From contig NC_057792.1 in assembly GCF_014905175.1 (NCBI RefSeq), positions 18,792,963-18,856,962 of the forward strand: DNA of 64,000 nucleotides, given 5' to 3'. The first letter of the stretch is position 1, and each line of letters opens with the position of its first letter. The notes under the pieces are model-generated. The model did no database searches, was not told where the DNA came from, and was given only the letters and a program-made list of their open reading frames with translations. Shown piece after piece: positions 39,301 through 50,578 of the stretch. The DNA is from Aphidius gifuensis (lineage: Eukaryota; Arthropoda; Insecta; Hymenoptera; Braconidae). Both the position numbers and the translations under genes were made by a program.

Positions 39301-39451
39301 GAAATTAATCATTATAAATTTAAAACAGAATACATATGATAAATCGAAGGAAAGTATTATTAGAGATGAAGAGATCTGTAAAAATAGTATTGATTATACT
39401 AATAGTGGAGCTTATATAACTGAATATACCAACGATTATAAAAACAATTGA
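36348..39451 (+). CDS. Secreted leucine-rich-repeat protein, copy 1 (1009 residues)
   Basis: Exon 1 (36348-36510) and exon 2 (36585-39451) are separated by a 74-bp phase-1 intron (GTAAGT..TTTCAG). Exon 1 encodes a signal peptide (hydrophobic YIYIISIVIIANITA, cleavage near residue 19-24) and a charged linker. Exon 2 starts with a small cysteine-bearing cap (CDPTSLYYDEYFC), then about 35 LRRs of 24 residues and a degenerate last repeat, and ends in a hydrophilic tail of about 40 residues. Repeats alternate strictly between an SNKL..L..DIF.GLS type and a LDISNNELSSLP.TIFN type, so the real period is 48 residues. There is no transmembrane segment, GPI signal or standard cysteine-rich LRRCT, so the product should be a free extracellular solenoid. 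LRR proteins bind other proteins; this one has no known ligand. Secreted LRR proteins are reported in aphid-parasitoid venom, which makes a venom or immune role possible but unproven. Confidence 0.9.
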
Positions 39452-41210
39452 AAATAAAATTTCAATGTTTAATTCAATTTTTAATTTTGTCAGCTTTAAA
39501 ATATTAATTAATATAATTTTAACCCTTTTGTAAGCTTCGAAGTATTTATTAATATACTTTATATTAATTTTCTAATAAAATTTATCCTTTCTTTCATATA
39601 ATTTTATTTATTATAAGCTTTTTTTTTTTTGAAGTAAAAAAAAATTTATTAAATTGTTTATCAACTTTGTACTTAATATAACAATAAAAATAAAATAAAC
39701 AAACATGTATATTTTTAATTTAATTTTAATTTCAAATATTATTTATTATTTTGCATTGTGTAATATGTGGAAAAAATTATCCAACTTTGAATATTTGGCA
39801 GCGTTGGATTTTTTTTTTCAATTTATAATTTGAAATATCAATATTTATCTTTGTTTTTTTTTTAAATAATTTTTCGCGTGGACTTACGGTTCGAGGAAAA
39901 AAAAGTAAAAATGCAAAATTTTTTTTTTTTTTGTTCAATTTAAAAAATCGTCAACAATTCCATATTATTTTTCCATAATTTTTATGACAAAATTGTTAAT
40001 CCCCAATAATTGTTATATAATTTTTCGTAAAGGCTGCTGCAATTTTGTTTTTTCTTTTCGTAAGAACATTTATTTATTGGTTATTTGGCATTGGCTAATA
40101 TACATATATTTAATATTTATTCACATAATTTATTTGCAAAGATGTCTTTCAATTAATTAATAATATTATTATTATTATATATATTGTTTTCAAACACTTA
40201 ATTTTATGCACTTATTTAAAATTATTATTTGGGCAAGAGAGAAATTTTTGTTGTCAATAGTAGGAAATAACTTATCGATTAATAGTATAGGTCTTTGTAA
40301 ATTTATCTATCTGTATCTATCTATTGATGCTCTGAAACGGTAAGGTCATTTTATTTTCCCCAATTCATCCCGTATGGTGAGTTTCGGGGGTACTACAGTC
40401 TACACTCTACTACCACTATTTGCCAATATGTAAGACGTAAGTGTTTATGTATTTGCATAAGTGTGCATAAGTGTCTAGTGTCTACCACTGATGTGACACG
40501 AAAGATACTGTTTCTACTTTCTCGAAATAAAGAAATTCAACATTTGTCTTCTGATAGTTGTAAGTAAAAATTATATTAAATTAAAGATACTAAATTATTA
40601 TGTATATGTTTTCCAATATACATGATATTTTCATTGTAATCTATTTTCATTTATCAGAAATCGTAAAAATAACCTAAAATATATATAAGGCCCCATATAC
40701 AATAACATATCGTGATCCTACTAAATAGAACAAGATTCACATTTTCTAACGCTTGGAACAGAGAAAGAAATATAAGAATAGATGTTAACACATAGCAGTA
40801 GTAGTTTCCTAAATTCATAGTGTAAATTATGCTTTTATCATTATATTTAGCAATTATTTATTATCTAATTTTCATAATATTCATCAGTGGGTCATCTTAT
40901 TTATTGTTATTATTTTTATATTATTTATTGGTTTAAATATATTTAATTATTTTGATAAACTCGATATTAATTGAATGTAACTTAAATCAAGCGGTACGAC
41001 GTCAAAGTAAATTATATTTGTTGATATTTTTTTATTGTTTAATTTAAATTTTTGATTATTAAATAAGAACCAAAAAAAAAACAAAAATGTATATATATAT
41101 TAAGACAAATTTATTAATTATTTAAAGAAGCAAAAATAATTAAGAACCTGCTACCAGTTGTTCAAAGGGACTTAAAGTTTTGTTATTAATTTTAAAAGTA
41201 AATTACAATA
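39452..41210. other. Spacer between the two LRR genes
   Basis: Holds the 3' flank of copy 1 (to about 40038) and the 5' flank of copy 2. The part 40600-41200 is nearly identical to 35740-36340. No ORF above noise. Confidence 0.75.
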
Positions 41211-44200
41211 ATGAATTTATTATATATATACATAATTTCAATTGTTATGATTGCAAATATTACAGCAAAAGCACACAAGATGAGCTCTAATGATCCCACA
41301 CTTAAAGATGATGCTTCAAATAATAATAATCATGATCAAAGTAAGTTAATTTTAAATAAATATTTACATTTTTTCATAAATAGCCACTAATTTAACTCTG
41401 TCAATATTTTTTAGCACCAACATACAAAACATACTTGTGTGATCCTACATCATTATATTACGATGATTATTTTTGCTACAGTGATGATCGTACAAATTTG
41501 TGTCTCAGCAGATTAAAAGATATAACTACTCTCCCAGTGAAGATTTTCAATGGACTTGAAAACATCATAACTTTAGATTTAGGAGAAATTGGACTGACGA
41601 AACTCGAGTCTGGTATTTTTGATGGTCTGTCAAAACTTACTCAATTGTTTCTCAATCATAATAGATTAGTCACTTTGCCAAGTGGAATTTTCAAAGAATT
41701 ACACTCACTAAAAGAATTATATTTAAACGACAATGAATTTACAAGTCTTGAATCTGATATTTTCAGCAGTTTAACTAATCTTACAACACTAAATATCAGC
41801 GCTAATAAATTACTTGCTTTGCCAAATACAATTTTCAAAGATTCACGATTGTTACAAGAATTAGATTTGAGTAAAAATGGATTGACAAGTCTCGAGTCTG
41901 ATATTTTTAGTGGTTTGTCTTGTCTTTTAAGACTATATATCAGTGAAAATAAATTATCGTCTTTACCAAAAACGATTTTTAATGGAATAAAATCTTTGGA
42001 ATGGCTGTATTTGAGGTCAAATAAATTGAAAACTCTAGAGACTGATATTTTCAGTGGTTTGTCTTGTCTTTCGAAATTAGATATCAGTGCTAATAAATTA
42101 TTGTCTTTACCAAAAGCAATTTTTAATGGAATGGAATCTTTGGAATGGCTGTATTTGGAGTCAAATAAATTGAAAAGTCTAGAGACTGATATTTTCAGTG
42201 GCTTGCCAAAGCTCATGTATGTAAATTTATTCGATAATAAATTGATTCTGCCAAATCCAATTTTCAACAGAACAAAAAATTTACAATCATTGATATTAAG
42301 TTCAAATAAAATAGAAAGTCTAACAGCTGATTTTTTAAATGGTATGACTCATGTCACAAGCTTGCATCTTGCAAACAATCGATTATCATTTTTGCCTAAA
42401 ACAATTTTTCATAGATTAGTTAATTTAGATCGATTAGCTTTGAATTTAAACAAATTAAAAAGTCTTGACGCTGAAATTTTTACCGGTTTGTCTCGCCTCA
42501 AGTATTTATTTATCAACAATAATGAATTATCGACGTTGCCTGATACAATTTTCCATGATACAAAAAGTTTAGAGCTGTTGTCATTAGATTCGAATAAACT
42601 AAAAATTCTAACACCAGATATTTTCAATGGTTTGCCTTGTCTCCGGATATTGCATATCAACAATAATGAATTAGTATCTTTGCCAAAAACAATATTCAAA
42701 GAATTAAAATTTTTAACAAGTTTATCTTTGCATTCAAACAAATTATTCAGCCTTGAGGCTGATACTTTTATTGGTTTATCTGAACTAAAGTCTTTAAGTA
42801 TCAGCAATAATGAGCTATCTACTTTGCCAAGTAAAATTTTCAGTGATATGAAGTATGTAACACGGTTGTCATTGGAATCAAATAAACTAAAAATACTTCC
42901 TTCAGATGTATTCGTTGGTTTGTCTCTCCGCAGATTAGATCTTTCTAAAAATGAATTAGTATTTTTGCCCGAAACAATTTTCAATAGCTTAAATAGTCTA
43001 AGCAATTTGTCATTAAGATCAAACAAATTAAATATTCTTCAAGAAAATATTTTTAACGGTTTATCTGGGCTCTCTGATTTGGATATCAGCAATAACGAAT
43101 TAGTGTCATTGCCAAATACAATCTTCAATGATCATGAATATTTAAAAGTATTGTCATTAAAATCAAATCAATTAAAAACTTTTTCTTCAGATATATTTAA
43201 AAATTTGTCTCGTATCTTTACATTGGATATTTCTGAAAATGAAATATCCCATTTGCCAAAGACAATTTTTAATAAATTTAAATGTCTGGAAAGTTTGTCT
43301 TTGAATTCAAACAAATTACAAGATCTTGAGGCTGAAATATTTATTGGTTTGTCTGAACTCAAGTTATTAAATATAAGCAATAATGAATTGGTGTCACTGC
43401 CAAATACTATTTTCAAACAAACAAAAAAATTAGAATCACTATCATTAAATTCAAATAAATTGAAAATTCTTGAGTTAGATATATTTAATGATTTGTCTCT
43501 TCTCTGTCACTTGGATATTTCAAATAATGAAATATCTCATTTACCAGAAACAATTTTTAATGAATTAAAATCTTTAAAAAGTTTGTCATTAAATTCAAAC
43601 AAATTACAATGTCTCGATGTTAAAATTTTTATGAATTTATCTAAACTCGAGCATTTGGATATCAGTAACAATAGTTTGTTGTCTCTTCCAGATGGAATTT
43701 TTGATAAAAATAATAAACTTCAATATTTGTGTTTGAATAAAAATAAACTCGACAATATTGAGCCTATTATTTTCAAAAATTTAAATGAACTTTGTTTGCT
43801 AAATATTGTGGATAATAATTTCACTATGACAGAAGATCTTATGAAATTAATCATTATAAATTTAAAACAGGGGGCATATGATAAATCGAATGAAAGTATT
43901 ATTAGAGATGAAAAGATCTGTAAAAATGGTATTGATTATACTAATAGTGGAGCTGATATTACTGAAATGATTTATTATTATAAAAACTATTGAAAATAAA
44001 ATATCAATGTCATATCAAAATAAAATCTTAAAATTTAATTTAATGTTTAATTTTGTAAACTCTTTAATATTAATTACTATATAATTTACATTAATTTGTT
44101 AATGAAATTTATATTTTCTTTTATAAGTTTTTTTGTATAATACAAGTAAGAAAAAATTAAATTGTTTTATACCTCTAATAATAAAAATAATAAACAAACA

Positions 44201-44404
44201 TGTTTAATTTAATTTTAATTCTTGATAATTTATTATATCTTGCATTTTAAATTTGATTTTTTTTTAAATTTTTAATTTGAATTATAAATATTCATCTATG
44301 TTTTTTTTTATTTAAAAAAATCGTCAACAATTACATATTGTTTTCCCATAATTTTTATGACAAAATTAATCTCCAATAATTGTGCTATAATTTTTCATGA
44401 AGAC
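40039..44404 (+). repeat. Tandem duplication unit 2 (LRR gene copy 2), about 4.4 kb
   Basis: Direct-repeat partner of 35316-40038. The shorter length is mostly explained by two missing 144-bp (48-residue) blocks in the coding exon. The right boundary is where similarity ends, after CCATAATTTTTATGACAAAA, near 44404. Confidence 0.85.
41211..43993 (+). CDS. Secreted leucine-rich-repeat protein, copy 2 (902 residues)
   Basis: Exon 1 (41211-41340) and exon 2 (41415-43993) are separated by a 74-bp intron in the same place and phase as copy 1. The signal peptide is the same apart from one Ile-to-Met change; the linker after it is 11 residues shorter and differs in sequence. Exon 2 has the same Cys cap, about 31 LRRs plus a degenerate last one, and a C-terminal tail of the same length. 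Compared with copy 1, two in-frame 48-residue pairs of repeats are missing: one near repeats 4-6 and one near repeats 24-26. Many substitutions fall at variable solenoid positions while the Leu/Ile/Phe framework and Asn ladder are kept. The frame is intact across the whole gene, so this is a functional paralogue and not a pseudogene. Confidence 0.9.
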
Positions 44405-45255
44405 TGAAGACTCGGTTGAAGATGTAAGGATTAAATAAAAAAATTATAAATTAAATTATTAAATTATTATAAATTTATATTGCAATAAATGATTATAAAA
44501 AAAAAAAAAAAAAAATCAACGGCAAGTTAAAAATAAATTCACAGATTTATCAAGTATACCACCGAACAATTCAATTTTTTTTTTTCAATATATACTTTTA
44601 GCCTGTAAATTTTCTTGGATATATAAAAATATTGCTTGGCAATACAAATGGAGTAATAAATTTTTATTAGCCAAAGGCAATAAAGCACGAAATTACACCC
44701 TGAACTATCAAGAATGTTATTGGTAACATTTTACAGTTAAACATGTTGCTGTTATACATGTGTGTCTCACACTAAGACAATTCCATGGCCTAATACACAT
44801 TTGACCGAACTAAATTCGTTGAAAATGCAGTTCACTTGATTTGTTAGTTGAATTTTTCTTCGAACAACTTAAATAATAAATACAACACAATTAACCTAAA
44901 CTCAATTAGAACTCGGTGACTGCAACCTTCTTAACATCATAAACCACTTTTAGTATAGTTGAAGTTTCTTATCACTATGAAAATAATATTTATCAAAGTG
45001 TATAGCTTAATGCTTCAGTAAAAAATTAAATAAATAAAAAGGTAAAAATTAAATTAAACAAACTGGGAACCATATGTTAAAAATAATACTCCAGTTTTAT
45101 TTTTTTAGTGATGCATTTCGTATTGCAGGTAGTCGACTAAAAAACTATTGAAAACTATATAGTATAGGAAGGGGCATTCAGGGACTCATATAATCAACCG
45201 GGGGTTTTCGTGTATGAAAACATGGAAAGGTTGTATTCGAGTTGGAAGAGGACAT

Positions 45256-45536
45256 TCAGTCTTTCAGTCGTTGAGGTACGCTCGTACGGGACGTCCACCA
45301 ACTCTCTCTTTTTTTTTTTTAAATTCTGTATCAGATTTCCTCGTTTTTTTTCTTCAAAGTGTACATATTTTTTTTAATTTGACCAGTGTGTGTGCTTCAA
45401 TAAATTTATTATAAAAATATACAATAAATTTATGAAAAAAAAGTGATTGGAAAAGATAAAAATTTTCATTTTATTTTTAAATTTGAAAAATAAAAATGAC
45501 GTAAATTTACTGACATCATCAAAACGTCGATGTCAG
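45256..45536 (+). promoter_or_regulatory. Candidate promoter and 5' UTR exon of the + strand PDZ gene
   Basis: Two TCAGTC arthropod-initiator motifs (45256-45261 and 45264-45269) sit in a GC-richer island. A strong donor TGTCAG|GTGAGT follows at 45537. Joined to the acceptor before 55218, this would place an in-frame stop (TGA near 45511) upstream of the ATG at 55219, as expected for a true start. It would also create an overlapping upstream ATG (ATGTCAG at the exon end). The link across 9.7 kb is a guess from splice strength only. Confidence 0.3.
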
Positions 45537-48500
45537 GTGAGTTTTTATATTTTTTTTTCTATTAATAAAAATTATAAAATTAATTTTTTTAAATTGACCT
45601 AAAGTTAATTTAATTTTATGAGAAATAAAAATTAATAATCATTCAAAATAACAAAGACTTTTTTTTCTCATTCTCAATAAACAATTACATTGAATTTTTT
45701 TTTTTTTTTTTTGTCATTTTCATTGTAAGCTGTATTTTTTTCAATCTTTCAAAATCTTTTTTTTTTTTTTATTTTCAATTCTCCTTTTCTTTTGTGCAAA
45801 TATATTTTCACTTGCATTTTTAAACCCCCGTGGATAAAATACGGCGCCAGAACATGCTGTGTCTCATAAAAAAAAAAAAAAACAGAAAAAAAAATAATAA
45901 AAAAATAAGAAAGAAAACTCTGGGAACAATATACGCGTAATCATAATTAATAATTAAGTTATTATTTTTTTTCGTCGACGTCAAGAAACAACACTATGCG
46001 ATAATAATTTATTTCCAACATGTATAACCCGGAAACAGTGTATATAACATTATGTTTTTCACATGCAAAATAGAATTATTTTAAATTTTTTATAATTTAT
46101 ATCATTGTCAGTTGAGAATATATTTATTTTTTCTTCAAATTATCATTATTGGAGTCTCTTCCAAGCCAATCTAACGACTCTTTGCAAAAAATTTAACCCA
46201 AAAATATCTACGGTTTGAATTACGTAACTATTAATAATCACGACCTCGTAATTATAAAAAAAATCATTAAAAAACTCAACAGATTAATATATAGTAAAAT
46301 GATTTTCACTTGAGATTTGAGAATATTCTTCATGTTGTTTTATTTATTCATCTAGAAACTCATCAATAAAATCCTTGATAGGATGAATCATTTCATTTTT
46401 AAACATAACGCAACATCATCATCATCATAGCTACATTATTTTTATTTTATTATTACTTCATAATTATTACTTATAATCTTATAATACTAAGCAAAAAATT
46501 AAAATGTTATTTGAGTGTGTTGTTGGAAATTTTATATATATATATCAGGAACAAACATTATGTTTCGTCACCCTTGTTTTCAAGATATCACGCACCTGAT
46601 AACATAGATGCAATATAATACAACAATACAAACCTGTAAGATTAGCTCCACATGTGTTATAATATATATATTTTTTAAGTATATATTTTTCTTATTTTTA
46701 ATTTTTTAAATTACATATTTTTATTGGTGTGTAATAAACAGTTATAATATAAACATCGAAAGTGAATGAAAATAAATAAGAAATAATTATTTTGCTGATG
46801 AGAATAAATAAGTAATATAGACCCCACATTGATATATAAAAATATTTTAAATCGCGTGACCAAAATTTTATGTTTTAAATTGATTCGTTTAAATAAAATT
46901 CGTGCTACTGTCTTTGCGAAATTGCGGGTGTGTTGTTTGTTGTATCCTTTATTTTATTTTTTAATTATATATTTTTTATTTGTCCTGTGATTCTTTGAAA
47001 AATTATAAGTGCAATAAAAAAAAAAAAGGGATGGAGAATATATACGAAGTATTGTGAACATTGAATATAACCTCCAGGATACGCTGTTAAATTCTTAAGA
47101 TGATTCAGGTTTGCCTGGCTGAGTGCGTAGGACTGGCCTTTCAGTGCCTTATAGTACCCCAGAGTCAAGTCCGAGGCCGTTGCAATTTTTTTTCGTTTTT
47201 TTTTCTTTCGGTTTTTCATCTTTTTTTTTTATATTATAATCTTTTTTTTTATTATATACTTTTTGTATGTGTATATTGCCCTCAGGCTTATTCAATTTTT
47301 TTTTTTTTTTTATTTATTTATTTATGTTTTTTTTTTTGGCCAATAAAAAAAAGAATTTTTTCGTCTTTACTGCTCGGAATTACGTGCATTCTCTTGCTGC
47401 ACGATTACTCGAATTAGGTGAATCCTCCTCGTTCGGAAATATAACGGTTGAGTATTTTCTAACGAGTATAATTTTACGATTGAGTTAGGAATTAAATAAA
47501 AAAAAAAATAAATAAACTAGGGCGCCAGTCAGGAAACAAGTCTGTGAAGAAAAAAATATAAAAAAATATAATAAACCCTTTATTAAGTATATGAGATTTA
47601 AAAAAAAATTCAGTAGCTAATTTTGGTGTTTTAAAATTCAAAAATAATTATACAATAGCAGCTAAAAAAAAATATATAAAAATAGAATTTTTATAAAATT
47701 TATATGACGCTTATAAACGTAAACTTTATTCAATTTATTTGTGTCATTATAAGTACGATCGTATCAAGTGAAAGTTTTCCATTTGCGATCAGAAACTTTC
47801 AAAGACGCTCGATCGGTCAGCGGTATGTCTAAATTCTCCGAGTTAATAATATAAAATTAAATAAAGTTTCAAAAAATATAATTAAATACACACACAACTC
47901 ACCATGTTTTATATAAAATTTATAAATTTTTTTAGATGAAAACAATAATCAAGTTGGCTTGAATCTATCGAATTAAATAACTAAAAATTTATTATACTTG
48001 TAATGGATATAAAAATAAGAAAATAAAATATATAAAATTATCGAAATAAATATAAGAAAAACAAAACAATTTGATGGATATTTAGAGTGAAAGTTTGTAC
48101 CAGGTACCGATAAGCTACATGGAATAATTAATGATTGCCTGAAGCAATATAAGCCTCTAAAAATAATAATAGTGCAAAAAATAAAATAAAATAAAATAGA
48201 AAAAAAACCATCCAGTCATGATTGCGAATTTTCTATAATTATTTCAATTATTTTTATGGATAATTTATTTAAATAAAAAAATATATTACAATTTTTTTTT
48301 CTAGAATTATTGACAGTATTGTTTGTCAATATTTAAAAAGCCTAAAAAAAATTTTTATAACGTATTTTTTTTTATATAAATTAGGGTAGGTTTCACCCCC
48401 TGGTATATTTTTAGAATTAATTTTAATAATTGCCATGTGGTGGTCATTTCCGTTACGAAAAAAAAACGACAAAAAAATTGGTGTCTATTACGTGGATGCA

Positions 48501-50554
48501 ATGTGGGTGACTGGGCGATGTGAAACCGTCACTTTGCAAGGCAGATGATGACTTTATTCTGCCCATCAAAATAAGCACGAGTTACCTATACACTGCACCT
48601 TTTGTATTTAGTCCACATGAGTCGATGGAACAGTAGAATAATGAGCCAGCCAAATACCCAATTGTCATGATAAAAAAATAATATCTACACATTGCACGTA
48701 TTTTTGAAAGACCTCTGTTTATAACCAAGTCATTGATCTCAAAAATGAATATGCATTAACGTGACTTTTAGCATGTCATATATAGTTTTTAAAAATAAAA
48801 TAAAAATGGCAATGGGTGTGTCCTCGTCTAGAAAAAATAAATAAATAAATAAAAATACATATTAACATTGAAAAAAAAAAATATATGAAGCCGTTCTGGT
48901 CATGCGGGTAAGTGAAAGAAAACATGATGCCAATCGATGTTAGTAGGAACCTCTCAATCTCTATAATATAATTGAATATATAGTTTTCCTTTCACGACAT
49001 ACTTATTGATTCTTGTAATTTCTAATTTTTAATATTTTTAATATATTATTTTAACAGGCATTAAGTCAATTCTTTTTCAAGGAGATTGTTTATGTGTTTT
49101 TAAACTTTTAAAGATCAACAATGTTCCCACACAATTGTGAAATAATTGGCTAGTTTGATAATTCAAATTTCGCCATGAGAAAAAATATAAAAATTACCAA
49201 ATCTTACTTTAAATATCATCTCTTGAATTAAATTAACAATTGTATTTTTTATTTTTGTATGGATTGGATTTTTTTTTTGTATTTTTTATTGATTTTAAAA
49301 TAGATCTTCCGTATATTGATACACTTGCTACAACCACAAGATCCAGATAATTTATATCAGCAAAAAACAAATGAAGAAAATAAATAATATTAGTACATGT
49401 AATAAGAGCTTTCGAGTATTTTTTCTGATTTCATTTTGTTGATTAGTCTCAGAGAGAAGACCATAGCAAATCTTGTTCGACTTGATCTGGTCAAACCAGA
49501 TATCATATACAAAATTCTCATACAAAATGGCGATTATCTAGGAGAAGGGAGTTTCATTATCTATTTATATAATTATAATTATTTCACACGCGATTATAAT
49601 TTTGCAAAGTGTTTTAAGTATTTAAAAGTATTTTAAAATTCAAATAGCTTTTCATTGCATTTTTGAATATTTATATGAAAAATTTCTTCAATTTAAATGG
49701 CATTTTCCAATTTCTAGTTTTTAATTTTAGAAAATAGAAATTTGCAAAATTCATACAAGAGTAATGATTATTGAGAAACTTGATCATTTTTTTTTTCTAA
49801 ATAAATTATCATAGAAATTTTTTTTTTTAGATTTTACTAAGTATTTTCTTTAAATTTCTTTAGCAATTATTAATTTTTTTTTTTTACCTGGATGCACGTT
49901 TACCTAACTTGTGAAAAATTATCACCTTAAAATAAACACATAATGTGCATACACTGTATCCAAGAAAAAACGAAAAAATAAAATTTAAAAAGCCACAAAA
50001 AAAATAGTAAAAATAAAATAAAAAATACCAACATTTCGAATATTGAAAATATTTGTTTTTTCTCTCCCAACAATAACATTGTTTCTATGGAAAAAAAATA
50101 ATAGCCACATAGACTGTTACATAGTATATTGTGACTAGAAAAAAAATAAATATAATAATAATAAATTTTTGCGGAACCGGGAAGCCTTTGTTGGAGGTTA
50201 CAACAAGGTCGTGGTACATACAGGGGCCACTGAACGTGCGATAAAACATAAAATGCAGTGTGTTAACTCTCTACACACGCATAAAGCAAAAATAAAAAAT
50301 CAAAAAAACATAAAAATAAATAAAGTAAAAGCCATACTTCACATAAGCATGTAGGTATATAAACCTAAGAAAATAAAAATACTAAGGGCCAAGCACAAGC
50401 GTCCTTGAAGCTTGTCCTTTATGCACTCATGGATCATCCGCATAGAGTGAAGGTAAAATTTATAAAATTTATACATGTATAAAATATGATTATTATATAT
50501 ATGCAAAAATTAAATAGAAGATATATTCAGGTATAACAGCACAGCAGCAATAAA

Positions 50555-50578
50555 AACAACAACAACAACAACAACAAC
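50555..50578. repeat. (AAC)8 microsatellite
   Basis: Eight uninterrupted AAC units in non-coding DNA, read directly from the sequence. Confidence 0.9.

Larger units (their letters stand above)
35316..40038 (+). repeat. Tandem duplication unit 1 (LRR gene copy 1), about 4.7 kb
   Basis: Starts at GCAATTTTGTTTTTTCGTAA and aligns in direct orientation with the unit starting at 40039 (GCAATTTTGTTTTTTCTTTT). The homology covers 5' flank, putative 5' UTR intron, both coding exons, the 74-bp coding intron and the 3' flank. The 3' flank ends with the TCGTCAACAATTCCATATTA block near 39949, which is matched near 44322 at the end of unit 2. The duplicated segment therefore included the whole gene with its promoter. 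Boundaries are good to a few tens of bases. Confidence 0.85.

Noticed and set aside
36970..43416. Long - strand ORFs (82 to 205 codons) opposite the two LRR genes
   Set aside because: They are antisense shadows of the repetitive LRR coding frames. They repeat the same pattern at each LRR, have no splice or start context, and the + strand frames are clearly real.
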